Assembly: GCA_027574665.1 (NCBI GenBank)
Contig: CM050668.1
Span: 2,362,001 to 2,426,000, forward strand
DNA length: 64,000 nt
Reading direction: 5' to 3'
Source: Rhynochetos jubatus
Taxonomy: Eukaryota; Chordata; Aves; Eurypygiformes; Rhynochetidae
Shown here: piece after piece, positions 1-13,687 of the stretch
Position numbering within the stretch: the stretch's first letter is position 1
Layout: each line of letters begins with the position of its first letter
Made by a program: the position numbers and the translations under genes
The notes under the pieces: generated by a model
Database searches by the model: none
What the model was told of the DNA's origin: nothing
Seen by the model: the letters and a program-made list of their open reading frames with translations, nothing else

Positions 1-1865
1 AGGCAGAGTTTTACATTTTGCTAATTCTGCTAATGTTGGGATTAAGCCCTACATAAATCATCGTCATTTTCCATCACGAATGCTCTATCTCTGAAAACCT
101 AGAATCATTTGATGGTGTTGTACATGAAACTCTCAGCATTACACAAAATGCTTTCTTACCTGCAGCCAAATGTAATGGTTTATGTGCTGGAACCCAACAG
201 TCACTGCTGAACCTATGAATAATCCTGGGAGAAAACCAGACAGTTCCCTAAGGTAAGGGAAAGCTGCTTAAAAAAGCAGCATAAAGACACAAAGCCCACC
301 CCTGGGGAGCTGAAATCTTCCTCCAGCCCCTCCAGCTGAAATTCACTGCAACTGACAGCTACTCAGCTTTCTGTGCAGCACTTCATTCCAAACACATGTA
401 AGTAAAACGGAGGATTCACCATTAGTTTCCATGTTCTCAGAGAATTTTGGTGCTCCAGATCATTGATAGAGCTCAAACATTTTGGGAACTGTGTGTTTGG
501 ACAGTCCCAGTCCAAGGAGTGTCCCTGTGTATAGAGAACTCAGATGAAGTCTATGAAGCTGGTTGTAAGCAGAAAAATTTCCAAAGTCCATTTACTTCAG
601 GGGTTTTACAAGTTTGATTGGCAGAGAACAGAGTGTCCTATCAAGCACTGCAAAAAGGACTCCAGTGTCACTCAAAAAACCCTGAAACGGGCTTCTATTG
701 TCCCGATTGTTAATACTGCGGTGCCAGAGCATAAACGGGAAGTTTGGGTTTATGATCCTACAGATATGAATGTGCATGCTATGGAACAAGGTTGATTTAT
801 TTTAAAATATCAGCTACTAAAGCTCATAAAACACAAACATTCTGATTACATGAAAATACATTCGAAAAGGCAGTGCAATTTCTACTGCACCATAGGAATG
901 TTTTGAGATTGTGACAGGGAAGAGTTGGTAGGACAACAGGCAATCCACAGTTCATGATTTACAAATGACTCACATCAAGCCTATTGAGAAGAAAAACCAC
1001 ACCTGATCATTTGTCAGGAAGTACCAATGACCTCAGTAACAGATTCAGCCCCAAGAAAGGGCTGCCAGTTTGGTAATATATATGTATAAGATGGAATTGA
1101 CTCTTCCAATACCTCATTCCGCCCCCTTTGACTAAGACACATATGGCTAAGTAAATCTTAACTTCTCCAGAAGACAGAGCTGCCTATGGTTTTCAACTTT
1201 CTGGCTAAACAGACTAAATAGAAGCTTAAAAGAATAATAATCATGACTGAGATAAGGGTAAAAAAAACCCAACATGTGAGAAAATAGATTACTTTACTGT
1301 CCTTTGCAACAGTTGCCCCCAGCAGAGCCTATAGAAGTGATAGCGTAACTTACTTCTCTGTTTAGAAAATCAGGAAGAACAGCACAATAATAAAACCCGC
1401 TGGTCACAAGGGCAGGGGTAATGAAAGCTTCAGTATCAGTGCCTGCTTCGCTGTACCTTACTGCCAAGTTCCTGTCAAGAAAGCTGAACTGGAATGATTA
1501 ACACATCCTGCTCCCTCATTACAGAGCATTCGATTATCCCAGGATACTCCATGGCAAATAAATCACTTTCAGTGCAGCACTGTACCACGCTTTCCGCACG
1601 ACATGCTCTGTAAAAGCTCGGCCAGCAGCAGCCTGCTTTTTTCCAGCTGACCCTGCGGTTCCATATGTTTGCTTCTCTTGCCTTCAAACTTACCTAAAAG
1701 GGAATTTAAGAAAAGGCAGTGCTCTGAGACCAACACTCAACACTCCTGGGTTAGAATCTGTTTAGTAATTTTTATCAGAAGGTCCTTGCAGCACTTTCTC
1801 CATCAACAGTGCCACTTGTTCTTATTAAGAGGAATGTGATCATCACAGATCAAATTTAAGCTAAA
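1..1865. other. Intergenic, nothing recognised
   Basis: Unique-looking AT-rich sequence downstream of USP32. Short open frames (for example 544-795 on the plus strand) show no domain, motif or splice context that I recognise. The mammalian neighbour CA4 would be expected on this side if synteny holds, but I saw no carbonic anhydrase signature. Confidence 0.6.
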
Positions 1866-2103
1866 AGAGGGAAGATTTAGACTAGATATTAGGAAGACGT
1901 TTTGTACAATGAGGGTGGTGAAACACTGGCACAGGTTTGCCCAGAGAAGTGGTAGAAGCCCCATCCCAGGAAACATTCAGTGCCAGGCTGGACGGGGCTC
2001 TGAGCCACCTGGCCTAGTGGAGGGTGTCCCTGCCCACGGCAGGGGGTTGGACTAGATGACCTGTAAAGGTCCCTTCCAGCCCAAACCATCCTGTGATTCT
2101 GTG
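1866..2103 (+). mobile_element. CR1 LINE 3' fragment
   Basis: CR1 3' end in plus orientation: translated remnants of the ORF2 tail ([12 protein letters not shown], HWHRF, LPRE-equivalent), then the GGGTTGGACTAGATGACC block and the gattctgtg tail. Heavily truncated at the 5' side, as usual for CR1. Confidence 0.9.
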
Positions 2104-2196
2104 GTGACTTCTAAGAGTACTCTACCATCAGTAACATTATTTCTAATACTGGAAGGACAGTAGTTTCCTCTTCTCCTTCCTCTTGCTCCCTTTTGA

Positions 2197-2233
2197 AAAA
2201 CAAACAAACATCAAATAAACAAACAAACAAACC
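2197..2233. repeat. CAAA-rich simple repeat
   Basis: Interrupted caaa/caaat tetranucleotide tract. Confidence 0.85.
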
Positions 2234-4683
2234 CCAAAATGCAGAATTACTAGGTTTTCATACGAGCAAACCAATGATGTAATACAACCCTTGACTCTCA
2301 GAATTACGTCTTCCTGACACATTGGTGGAGTTATGGGAAGTAAGATTAAATGGACAGACAACAACCATAAGGCTTCATACTGCTGTACAGTCCTGTATAT
2401 AGGCATACACACACAGATGTACACAGCAGTGGAAGTAGTAACACAGGAAATAAAAGGAAATGGCAAATACATTTCTGAAATGTAGAAGAATACAAGACAC
2501 AGGGAGGATATTGCCATGGACAGCTACACTGCACACAGGAAGGAAAGGTTAAGTTGCAGGAGTAGGTAGCTAACTTCACCTCCAGCTGAAAGACTCAATC
2601 ACATACAAATAAGCTTTTTATAATAGCACTTACTAGATGCAAACCGTAAAGCAGAATGCTAGCAGCATTCCACAAAGCCAGCCTGCTGCTCCTGTGTGTC
2701 ATGTCATGACACAGCAATGTGGGTTCATCAATTATCTGTCCATTAGCTCTCTGCACGATGTTCTGGGGCAGAAAGATGGAGACGTTCAGCAAAAATTGCC
2801 CCAAATCACATTTTTGTTCAGAAAGACGAAGATAAACAGCAAGCCACCCTGGATGAAATCGTTCTCTATACAAACTACTACAGTAGCAATATATATTTTT
2901 CAACTGACCCATAACAATGTCCATTAGAAACTATTCTAAGTTCCTGTTTAAGTTTCAATCTTCACTGGGGCAGAAGGCAGAGAATCCAAACACTCACAGG
3001 AAGTGAGACTTACTGTGGCAGGAGTTTGACTTTTTTGCCAGTATGCAGTAAAGCCTGCTGGACTGGGAAGATGGGCTCCTAGCACCCCTACCAGAGACCA
3101 GCAGGAAACCAAGGAATTCAAAGATAGCTTTGTAAACCCTACCGAACAGTGCTGCTCCCCCCAGGACTCCACTTTCCTGGAAAGCTGCTCTCCACTGTTC
3201 ATGTTTCATGTTCATTTTTTGCTCCAGGCATCAACACCACTTTAGCCCAAATCCATCTGGAACACTCTTTGTTAAAGCAGGATACTTTTTACAGATCAGA
3301 TCCAACCGATTTATGGTGTCAATCTGTAACCCTGGCAGGATCATCTACGAAAGGCCAAAGGTCCAAAGATGACAGAATGAAGAGCAGAGCCAGTGAATAA
3401 CCTGCCACATGAGGCTCTCCCCAGCAGATAACTGTAAAGACTAGATAAAAATACTAATATTCTGAGACAAAAATTCAGTTAGGGCCCTAACAAAAGAACT
3501 GAAGTACCACATAGGGTACAGGAAAGCACCTAAAAGTGAACACAGCTGTGAACTCCTGCAAAGCGGAGAGCAAGCTTTACAGTCACCCTGCTAGCAACTG
3601 CATCGTGTGCTGGGACAAATTAATACATTAATACATTTTTCAGACGGACCTTATAACATTTATCCGAGTGCTGTGACTTTGAGGAAAAGCAGGGCTTTCA
3701 GTTAAACTGTGAGAACAGATGGCACCAACCATTGAAAGAACCCCAGCAGAAACAAAGGCTGTGAGGACACTGGTTCACTCAGAATCTACTCACTTGGAGC
3801 CAGGGTGTACAACTGTGGACATGGAAGAGCTACAAACACTACAAGTGACCTGCCCCTAACACACTGCATTTTTGCAATTCCAATTATTTATGGGATCTAA
3901 GCTGTAAAATTACTGGAAAATATTTTGTACAGCTTGCAAGGGATTGTCAGGATAAGTCAGTTCAGCTGGGGTAGATACTGTACATTCAAAGTAACCGTGG
4001 TAAAGACAACTGTAAGCAGATTGAAGGTCACTCTACTTTGGGCAGAGTGTTCTATGGCTGATAGGCCAGAACAGCCAGCCAAAATAAATCTGTCTCTCTC
4101 TGCAAGTATTCTTCCTGAAATACCTTCCTTTGGAGTAACCTTTTATTTTTAGAAAAATACATAAACAAAAGAAAATAATATCAGTGTTGTCCTATTGTAG
4201 ACATGAATCCAAAATACCCGCTATAATCATCACCAAAATAAATTATTGTACCGGTTTGAAATGGTGGGAAACCTCAGCTTCCCTTTCGTTCAGAGGGAGA
4301 ACATTTTAGAACCAGACATTCCTCTGGAAGAGCATATATTTTCATGGATTCAGATAAAAGTTATCATATATTTTTTCCTATCAAGGCTACATACATCAAA
4401 CTTAGTACTGTGGGAAACAGAAAAAGAGCCTGATGAGGATCTTAAACGATCATTTACGTGCAAGAGAAATAAAAAATGCCATTTCCAACGTCTTTTGCAA
4501 GAGCCCCTTAGCAGTTTTCCACAGCCTTGTGAAAACAAAATAGCAGGTATTTGTGCTAAGAATCTATTTTCATATTTGAATGACTGTAGCCTCTTTCTTC
4601 AGGCTAGTAACTGGGCAGCATTTTTCCAGTAAGCAGTGTACAGCTGAACAGAGAACTCAGCTAAGAACACTCCTCTGTCCCCC

Positions 4684-4691
<8 letters not shown>
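2234..4691. other. Intergenic, nothing recognised
   Basis: No exon pattern or repeat family recognised. An uninterrupted plus-strand frame begins at 4246 and encodes no recognisable protein. Confidence 0.5.

Positions 4692-4723
<32 letters not shown>
4692..4723. repeat. Poly(T) homopolymer, 32 bases
   Basis: An uninterrupted run of T follows a pyrimidine-rich lead. It may be the A-tail of a minus-strand retrocopy, but I see no coding remnant to its right. Confidence 0.9.
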
Positions 4724-4727
<4 letters not shown>

Positions 4728-6134
4728 CACAGAGCAAAGTAAAGAAGTTTTGTTTAACAGACTGGAGCAATCTGAAAAATCAGAGCTCAGGTTGCGTACG
4801 TGTCAGCTTTTCCATTGCTGGTACTGTTTCCTTCAGCTACTCTGCATTTATTTTTAAAAGGTCATTAAGCAAGATACAAAAGGTGAGGTGCAATGTTACA
4901 GATTTATAACCTGCCTGAGCAGTGTTAGACAAAAGGTCAATGCTGCCTTGCACACAAAAGCTTAGGTAAAGTAGGTGTCTGCTTTCTACCCTCAAATATC
5001 AAAGCCCAACAGTTAAAGGAAGCAAGACCGAACCCAGGTGAGAGTGAAATACGTGATGAGGGGATATTCACCTCTGTGTTCTACCCCTTACTCTTTCTTT
5101 AATCAATGCTTCACGTATTTTGTTTATTTATTTGAACTCTACCCTTCTTCACACTCAACATGTCTTTTGCTGTAGGCTGCCTGCCGCTGACATGAAAGAG
5201 AAGGCAACTTTAAAATATAGCTAGCCTTTTTGTCCCAGTTAAATGAAATAGGTTAAACAACAGTCCAAGCTTCTTATCCCTACAGATTTTGTGCTAAAAG
5301 CTAATCACTCTTCAGGTCACTCTTAATTCTTGCTGCTTTAAACTGCTGCAGTTTGCCTCGTGTCTCATGAAGCAGACAAATCTTGGGATTATGCTCAAAG
5401 CAAAATGTAATGACTTCCTTAATTGAGTCACTATTTTAAAATATCATATACACTGAAGGCAACCATATTCTGCCTTGTATTTCACTCAATCTTTTAAAGA
5501 AATATAATTAGAGAGAAAGGTTAGAAGTTGAAACATGCAGCAACATCTCTGTTCACATCTCATGGTCCAACTGGCTCTCTGATATGCCGCCAACTTTGTA
5601 TCAAAAAGCTTCCACTGAAATTCTCTTTGTTATCAGTTAAATCCTGGGGCTGCCATGCTCAAAGAGGCTGTGGGCCTCAAGATTTATTCCCTTGTGTACG
5701 TCTTTTAAACAGGAACATTTTTATAATCAAAACGGAAGATAAAAAGGCAGGACCACATGGCAAGCAACCGTTTACAATTCACTCCCTCGCGAGCAAGGTC
5801 GCAGCCACGCGTGTGCGGTGACGGTCAGTGCGCACCGTTTGGGCCTTCCGGTGCGGAATCCTTTCCTGCCCCGTGAAGAAGCAGGCTGATACAATGCGAA
5901 CGGTTTTGATTGCAGTCTCCAGAGGTGTTTTATTCCATATCAAAAGGAAAACATAATCTAACAAAAATTAACGTAACTTTCTGTTCTGCTTGCTGGTGGA
6001 TCACAGAAGAAAACCTTCAGCACCTAGATGGAGCATTGCGCCATGATTTAAGTTGCTGCATAAACATCTCTGAACATCAGAGCTTAAAAATTCAGCTGGT
6101 TCTACCCCTGTGAGTTGGGACACGAGCTCAAAGC
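4724..6134. other. Intergenic with small CpG cluster
   Basis: Mostly AT-rich. A dense CpG patch lies at 5785-5856. No gene recognised. Confidence 0.5.
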
Positions 6135-6330
6135 ACAGGAGAGTTCAGACGGGAAGGGCCCTCAGAGGTCTCTGGTCCAGCCCCCTGCTCAGAGCAGGGT
6201 CAGTGTGCAGTCAGACCAGGCAGCTGAGGGTTTATCCAGGTGGTTCTTGGAAGCCTCCAGAGACAGTGTGAGCCTGTCCCACTGCCGCCCTGGCCTCACA
6301 GTGAGCACCTTTCTCCTTGTACCTGGTCAG
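6135..6330 (-). mobile_element. CR1-like LINE 3' fragment
   Basis: The sequence from gggaagggccctcagaggtc through cagctgagggtttatccagg has the layout of an antisense CR1 3' end (ccagccccctgctcagagcagg). It is more diverged than the other copies; the right boundary is uncertain. Confidence 0.65.
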
Positions 6331-9300
6331 AACTGCTCTCACTTAAATATCCATCTCTTGTCTCCATTCTCCTGCCTTGCGCCACCGAAGAGCCTGGCAG
6401 CATCTTTGCAATTCCCCCTCGTCTGCCCGGCCCCCGCAGGGCCTGGGGCAGCGCAGGCTGTACTGGAGATGTGAGCAGAGAGCGATCATCACCTCCCTCA
6501 ATCCACTGGCTTGGCTCTGGGTGCTCTTCACCTTCTGTGCTGGCAGGACACGCTGCTGGCTCCTGCCGAGCTTGCTGTACTGATCTTTAGTTTATGTTGA
6601 GGCTGCATCACATCAGCCAATGTTCATCTGATCCCCAGGCTGAACTCTTCCTCCCTACCTCGGGGGAGCCTTCCTGCACAAACCCTGGATACGCTGTTCT
6701 CCCCGCGGCACTGGCTCCCAGAACATCGGTGGAGCACAGTGGAGGGGGGATCTAAAAATGTATGGGCCAGATCTCTGTAATCACATTGTTCCTTGCATTG
6801 TCTCGTTACTCCAAACATCGTAAGACAAACATCATTTGCACAGCTTTCTTAATTTGCCACTGGTGGTGTCGGATCCTGTTTCTGGCTCTGAATCAGCAGC
6901 TTTCCTTTGTCCTTATCCAGGTCTCCGCTCACGTGCAATCTTCAGCTTTCCTGCAGCTTCTCACTGGGAGGCCAAGGTTTGTTTATCATATATATAAATA
7001 TTTTCTCCATCAAAATCCTGCATCAAGTGAATGGGCAATTTTTAATCTGCAAACCATCTCAGCCATTGCCCGCTGAACATAAAAAAGGTTCAGAGGAATA
7101 CTGTGCTTTCTGTATCGTATTTCAGCAACTCCAAAACAACATACGCAGGGCTACTGACATACCCGGCCAAACTCCGCTCCCATGTGAAGGCTGAGTTAAG
7201 CCTGTTGCCTCAAACTATTTCTTTGACTCCAAACATAGCCAGCACATAATCCACCATCTTTCCAATTTATTTGTCAGTTTGGTTCCTTTCTTCCACCTCA
7301 GTTTGACTAAAAAAACCTCAAAGGGATGGTGTGAAGACAACGTCAGTTGCAAGGTAATTTGAGAAATTAAAAAGCTAGAGAAGAGTCAGTAAGAAAATGT
7401 ATTTGCAGACTGGATCTGGAAGTCTGGGTAAGATGACCTGGCTGCTACAGAGTACTGACACACCAGAGTAAAAACAAGTTATTTCAGAGAAGAAAATACC
7501 TTCTTTTTTAACTTATTTTTTTAACTCAGCTGTATCTGCAAGCATTAGGGCATGCCCGAATTCCGTGACAACGCTGGTTGGAGCAGAAGGCTGCGCTGGA
7601 TCAACTGCTGCAGTTCCTCCCAACCTGAAATACTTCCTGTGCAAAACTATACACCACGCTCTTCACTAATTTGTACTGAGTCTGTGTTGCACTCTGGGGA
7701 AAAGGCAGATGGTATAAGCCAGCCCTGACCCCCTCAGTCTGAGTAAAAGGGAAGTGTTTGTTTCTTCCATGAGAGAAAATGAAACCTGCCTTGGTGAGGC
7801 CCCCAGGCGCCCCCCACGCTTCCCACTTCTGGAGCAGGGAGAAGCAGCACGTTATTTCAGCATGTTACACAGAACGGGGAGAAACACCTGATGGCGAAAC
7901 GTGACAGCAGCCTGGACACGCTATTGCCAAAATCCGGAAAGCACAGGCATCACACCCAAGAGCCCTGCCAGCTAACTCTTCTGTACTTTGCACCCAATAA
8001 AAATCTAATGCTGAAAAAAAATTCAGCAGTACTTGAGATAAATAACGTTGCTGAACGGAGCACGAGGAGTCCTGCATCTTCAGGGATCAGTCAAACACTT
8101 TGACAAGGCTGTGAAGCATCTGCTGCTGTATTTTTTTTTTTTGCAGGGGATGGCACTACACGAACTCTGACAAACAAAAGCAGCGTGCGACCCACCCGAG
8201 GACATGTGCTTTCTCTGCAGTCATGGGTTTTAAATACAGCGTTAGGAGGCGAGTGCAGCAAGCTGGGTAACGCAGGGCAGGAGGCTCAGCTGCGGTAGCT
8301 TTGTTCTTACACTTTTATACTGGCCAGAGACGTGACTGGCTGGAACCGGCACTGGGGTGACGGTTTGTATCTAAAGACTAAGGAGAACATCAGAACCCCC
8401 CAGCTTTCAGGAGCTGCCTTTAGGCAGCACACACAGCTCCACTAGCCGGAAAAAACACACGCCGTTCCATGAAACCATGTGATCCCTTCGTCTGGCCCCA
8501 GACGCTGACAGGAAAGTAATGACTTTGATGGAAGGTGGTAATCAGGCTGGAAACACGCAGTAGGATGGCAGCTTCAATTCCATCCAAAGGAAGCCTTTAA
8601 CCGTTTGAGGTCTCTCTGGAATGACCCTAAATACAAATGGAAGTTGTATTTTGCCATTATTTTTCCACATTTGTTTTCCACGCCAACAATTAACGGAGAG
8701 AGCCTGCTGGATGTGCTTTTGTACAAATGGACTTTCTTTTCATGCTTGTTTATTTATCCTTTTTTAGGCTTAAAATGAGTATCCATACACGCTTTTGTTG
8801 TCTCCGCACTTCTTACGGACTTGAATAAACACAGGAAAGCAACTTGGGTTGGTTTTAACCCCAATGCTTGTTCTGGAGGCATCACCACCATGCAAAATGC
8901 AAATGCTGCCAGCACCAATTGCATTAAAGCACAACCATTAACTGCAGTTTAACGAATCAATAGAAATTTTCCTTGTGATTTGCAGCCTTGATGTCACTTT
9001 GGATGAAACCTAAATAAAAGAGTGAACTTGATTTTCCAGTATCTTTTGACTATGCCTTTAGATGAACAGTCACATGAGCCTACGACGTGTCCTACAGCCA
9101 CCCTGATGTCCTGCCCACAGCCTACTGGTTTTGTTTGCCTGGAAAAACTGATAAAATCTGTTTCCAGGATAAACATTTAATCCCCAAATAAGAAGAATCT
9201 TGAGTTTGTGTGTCTATATGATACAATAGCCAGGATGTTACCCACCTGTTTTAGTTTCTTAGTGAGCTACCAAGACTTGTGAAGGGAGCAACCATCAGCG

Positions 9301-9592
9301 GGAGCAGCATTTCTAGATTCTACAAAGACGCCCAGAAAACGCTGATTTATATTAAATCCAGAAGCATCCTTAATGTATTTTCTCACTTGTGGCTGATTTT
9401 GCTAAAGCAACCTTATCAAACATTGCTTTTAATTTTCCCAAACAGGAAATCTTTTACACATGAACAAGGAAGTCAGAGGCTTGTCCCAAACAAAAGGCAC
9501 AACCTTCCAAGCTCCTGGCGGGTTTTTATTTTCCTGAAATGATAAATCAGCAAGCACAAACGACTGCATTTTTACTAACTTCTTGCTTCAAT
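6331..9592. other. Intergenic, nothing recognised
   Basis: Moderately GC-rich to about 6750, then AT-rich. It has short open frames on both strands without recognisable domains. A T-run precedes gcagg at about 8130-8145 (acceptor-like), with no exon evident after it. Confidence 0.5.
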
Positions 9593-10057
9593 TTACTGGA
9601 CCTGAAGAGTGTAACGTAAGCTGCAGTTCACACATACGCTGACGCCCCAGGCCCGTGGCCAGCAGGGCAGCTCTGCCCGCAGTCTGGGCGCTTTCTCAGG
9701 ACACTTAATGGCCCTGATCCGTAGATAATGGATAAACCTACGATGTAGAGAATAGCAGCGACACAACCTCCTGTGCCAGTCAAAGGAAGGGCAGGGAGCA
9801 GAGGGATACACTCCAGCCATAACCAGCAAGTCCAGAGCAGATGCAAACAATAGGATGAAGATGAAAACCCCTTTTGGAGCTGGGCTTGTAAGACTTCCGG
9901 GAAAGTGAGAGAGGTCAAGTCCCCTTGGCAGCTGGGCATTTGCAGGGGTTGGTGCATCCATGCTGGGGGAAACAGGAGGGTTTTGCATACGAAGGTACTT
10001 TCCCTCTCCCTCGCAGGAGAGAGACCAAAAGCCATTCCGACAGTGGACTTTACACAA
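9593..10057 (-). other. Possible frameshifted membrane-protein relic
   Basis: Two overlapping minus-strand frames each hold a hydrophobic segment. One frame has GVFIFILLFASALDLLVMAG at 9806-9871. A second, in another frame, reads CVAAILYIVGLSIIY at 9721-9765. An acceptor-like tttcccccag precedes an ATG at 9961. The arrangement recalls a multi-pass MARVEL-type protein broken by an indel, but no family is identified and chance is a real alternative. Confidence 0.2.
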
Positions 10058-13000
10058 GGTTTAAAGGAAGGCTACCTAAGTAGGCCACGTATTTTTAGCA
10101 CTTCAGACACCCGTAAAGGTACGTGGGCAAAATTCCAGCACAGGTCATTTCACAATTGCTCCTGTCTTATAAAATGGGCTCTGCAAATTTCAGAGTCCTC
10201 ATCCGAGCCTTAGACAGCTTTGATCTGGGAAGTAAAAGGCATTCAACAGCAGAATACGGCTGCACTTTTCTGGCAGTTATATGATCCCGTCATCTATTTA
10301 ATGGCCCTTGGTACACTCCTGAGTCAATACAAGCTTTACTGCTGAAAACAGCACCTATGAACATCTTTGGTAACTAGAATCCTTAATTTTTTAAAAATTG
10401 CACGTTCAATACCTAGAACAGAGGAAATTGATGATAGGAACAACATGGAGCATATTCTTTGATTCAACTTAAATTTTCACATTGAAAATGCACAAATGAC
10501 TCCAACGACACAGCGGAATTATCACACTTGCGAAGAATCACCACCATGGATGCTCTGAAAACGTATCATTAGGCCGTGAAGATGACTGCACTGAGCGAGT
10601 GTCATCATTTAACGCTGCAGGAATGCGCCAATATCAGCTGATAAATATAGCAAGGAATGGCTTCATTTCCACAGACACTAGCTTCTCGCATCATCCTTGG
10701 TTAACTACACATTTAGCATCTTCTTCAAGGGCCATAAAATAAGAACAAGGATTTATTTCCAGCCAAACATAACCACACTGGTTTTGGAAACATACAAAAA
10801 CCAAACAACCCCATGCAGTATGTGACTCTGGACAGACCAGCTTGCTGTAGACTTTGGTCCAGTTGCCAACTCAACCAGATTCACTTCCTTTTTGGAAAAA
10901 AACATGATTGTAATTGCAGTCAGCCTCTCATAGCCAGTGTCTGCTCAGAGGAAATGTCTCAACACTATGTACAATCAAGAAGAAAATACGTGAGCAAACA
11001 CTCCTAGAAGCAGCAGGGGGAACGTACCGGTACTCCAAGACTGAACACAAAGTACCTTCAGACCCTTGTTTCACAGACACTGCTTCCGAGAGCAAAACCT
11101 GCACGTACGTAAGCAATCATTTCACTTTTGAAGCAGATTGCTGTTAATAATGACACATTTTTAGAAAACAATACTGAACAAGGAGCAACTGAGAAATATC
11201 AAACTTACCTTTTGTAAACAATGCAACCATTTCAGGTGAAAACACAGTTCCAGTCCCATCTGCTTACCAGAGTTATTGGAGTTACTGTTTCCTTTCTTTT
11301 CAGAAATTCCATGAACCAACAGCTGGATTCACCTTCCGAAGGTGTATTTTTCTCCTGAACTGCAATCTATTTGCAAGTGCACATGTCCAAGCAACAGCAA
11401 GATCCATTTTGACCTCTCACTCCTGAATGTTTGTCTCAGTTGCTACCCCTCCAGTGACTCAGTAAAAGTTTTTCACCTTTGACTTGCCCCTTGGTCAGCC
11501 TTAAGTCCTGCAACAACTACAACCAAGCAGTAGGAAAGATCTAAACAACACTGGCATACATTAAAATAGTATCAACAAACACATGCATTGTGAATGGAAA
11601 AGATTCTACAAGAAATCCCATATTCGACTCGAGTAAAAAGCCCCAATATTTTCTCAAATAGAGCATTCTCTTTCTTCCTTTCCTTTTTGGATCTCGGTGT
11701 AATCATCTGAATCACGCAGGGAGCGCGCTCTCCAGCAGTAACATATCAAATGAGCCAGATCTCCAGTAGAATTTACCTTGCTAAACTCAGCCTGTATCCA
11801 TTTTCTCAAAGACTTTCTGCCATTAGCATTAACCTCACAGTTAGCTGCACCCATGATGGAGTATATCTTCCTAAAAAGCCATTGCTAGTCTCTCTGTATA
11901 TGAAACTCCGCTTATTTCTGTGGGTGAAAGTGGGCTTCAGGATGACATCAAGATTCTTCCCTTCTTAACAGAAATGTAGTGGCACATTTGCCACAGCCTG
12001 TAAAGGAAGATAAAATGGAACCAAACACATCACCCTCTGTACTGACCACAGCCAGAGCACAGGGAACGGGTACAACGCCTGAACCGAGGCGTACTTTCAA
12101 CATTCAGATGGTGCAGGTGACCTTTTTTCCAGTCCAAGTTATTCCATGATTTTACAGACTTACCAGGTTACTAAACATCCGAGGAAATGACCGCCTGTGC
12201 TACGGCGTCTGACTCTTCCTTGGCTACAGGAAAAGGTTTGCTTTGCTGGCGCATGCAGCAGCTTCATTCTCCACCTACGCCATCGGCTCTCTGGAGCAGA
12301 CCAGGCACCAACGCTGAAGCCATGCACACACATTATTTCTTGGCCTGTTGTTATGCACTACATTTATTTTTGTTAACTTGCATCTTTCCTTCCGCTTCTG
12401 TTTCTTTTGTATGAACTGTACGTTGCGAGGGCTGTTTCCATCCAATGGAAACTCATACTCAGCTTGACCTAAAATGCCTATTGATCAATACAAGAACAAT
12501 TAAACACATGCTCACACCCAGAATTACAAAGTGACCCTTACTTCAGGTCCTATTGTAACACGCAGACCTGTAACTTCAGAAATTGTTCCCCCCAGTGAAC
12601 AATTAGCAAACCCCCGTGCTAATAAGCACTATGCAGATGACTCCCACTGCAGACCAACTTGGTTACTTCCTCATTCTAGCAGGTTAAAAAGAAGTGTTTC
12701 TGTGAGTGCGCATCGGGAAAGGCGTGCCCGGGCTCCCGCAGGCAGCGGCTGGCGGCACCCTGCACTGCCCCTGCCCCAGGGCCAGCTGCCGGCAACGGTT
12801 CTGCACCTGCCAGTAAAACCCCTGTCTCGTAACCTCCCATCAAACCCTCCCACGATGGAAATCACTGAGTGATTTTCTTACAATCCCTTTCTTTCTGGAA
12901 CATGTTGAAGCAGAGCTTTTTTTACCTACTTTTCTGTTAAACTCCAAAGAAGCCTTATTTTCCACAGCATAAGAGCCTGCAATGAAAAGATTACAGCTCA

Positions 13001-13669
13001 GCTCTTCATTGCCCAAGCACACATACAAAAATTAAGTAATTAAGTATTTAAAAAGACATTCAATTCCCGCTCCAAACATACACTTGAACAACCTGCAGAC
13101 GGATCTCAGCGGTAGGCAAGGAGGGATCCCATGTGCAGCCACCGTGCTTTTAAGTCCCCACTGATCTCCTTTCAGATCTCTCAACGTTACACCACAGAAA
13201 AATGTGAGAATCGCTGAATTTGTGGTTCAGCGCGCCAGTTCTTCAGACTCGTTTGTAAGAAGGAGAAGTCTCACTCTCACGCACAGTCACACACTTTAAA
13301 TAGGATTAAACAGACTAATTCTAAAAACTGGAACAGAATGTTCTTCAGAGGGAAACTAAAATAACTGAAAACCAAAGAAGAGCTGAACTGTCTTGGTCCT
13401 TAGAAGGAGGTGTGCTGCTGGCCAAACCACGAAGAAGAGCTGTATGCTTACTGACACATTCCAACCTTTTGGACGGACAAATCCATTTGAGCTTAATGAA
13501 AACAGTACAGAAACTTCAAAGCAGGAAACCAGCTGTTAAAAATTATCTGACAAGAAGTGACACTTCATCTGCATCCACAGTATTTAATTTGTTTGAATAA
13601 TATAGTTACAGATAAACAGGTTCACTCCATATACAATTACTGATACCTTTTTTTAATACAGCTCATATT
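10058..13669. other. Intergenic, nothing recognised apart from GC-rich patch
   Basis: AT-rich unique sequence. A GC-rich patch lies at about 12705-12835. No exons or repeats recognised. Confidence 0.5.
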
Positions 13670-13687
13670 CCAGTACATCAACACTAT

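Noticed and set aside
2143..2517. 124-codon minus-strand open frame
   Set aside because: Cys/Phe/Val-rich low-complexity translation of pyrimidine-rich DNA next to a CAAA repeat.
4246..4632. 128-codon plus-strand open frame
   Set aside because: No recognisable motif, no splice context, AT-rich composition. Such lengths occur by chance in this much sequence.
1..13669. A carbonic anhydrase 4 gene tail-to-tail with USP32, as in mammals
   Set aside because: No carbonic anhydrase motifs were seen on either strand. It may lie further left or be absent from this locus.
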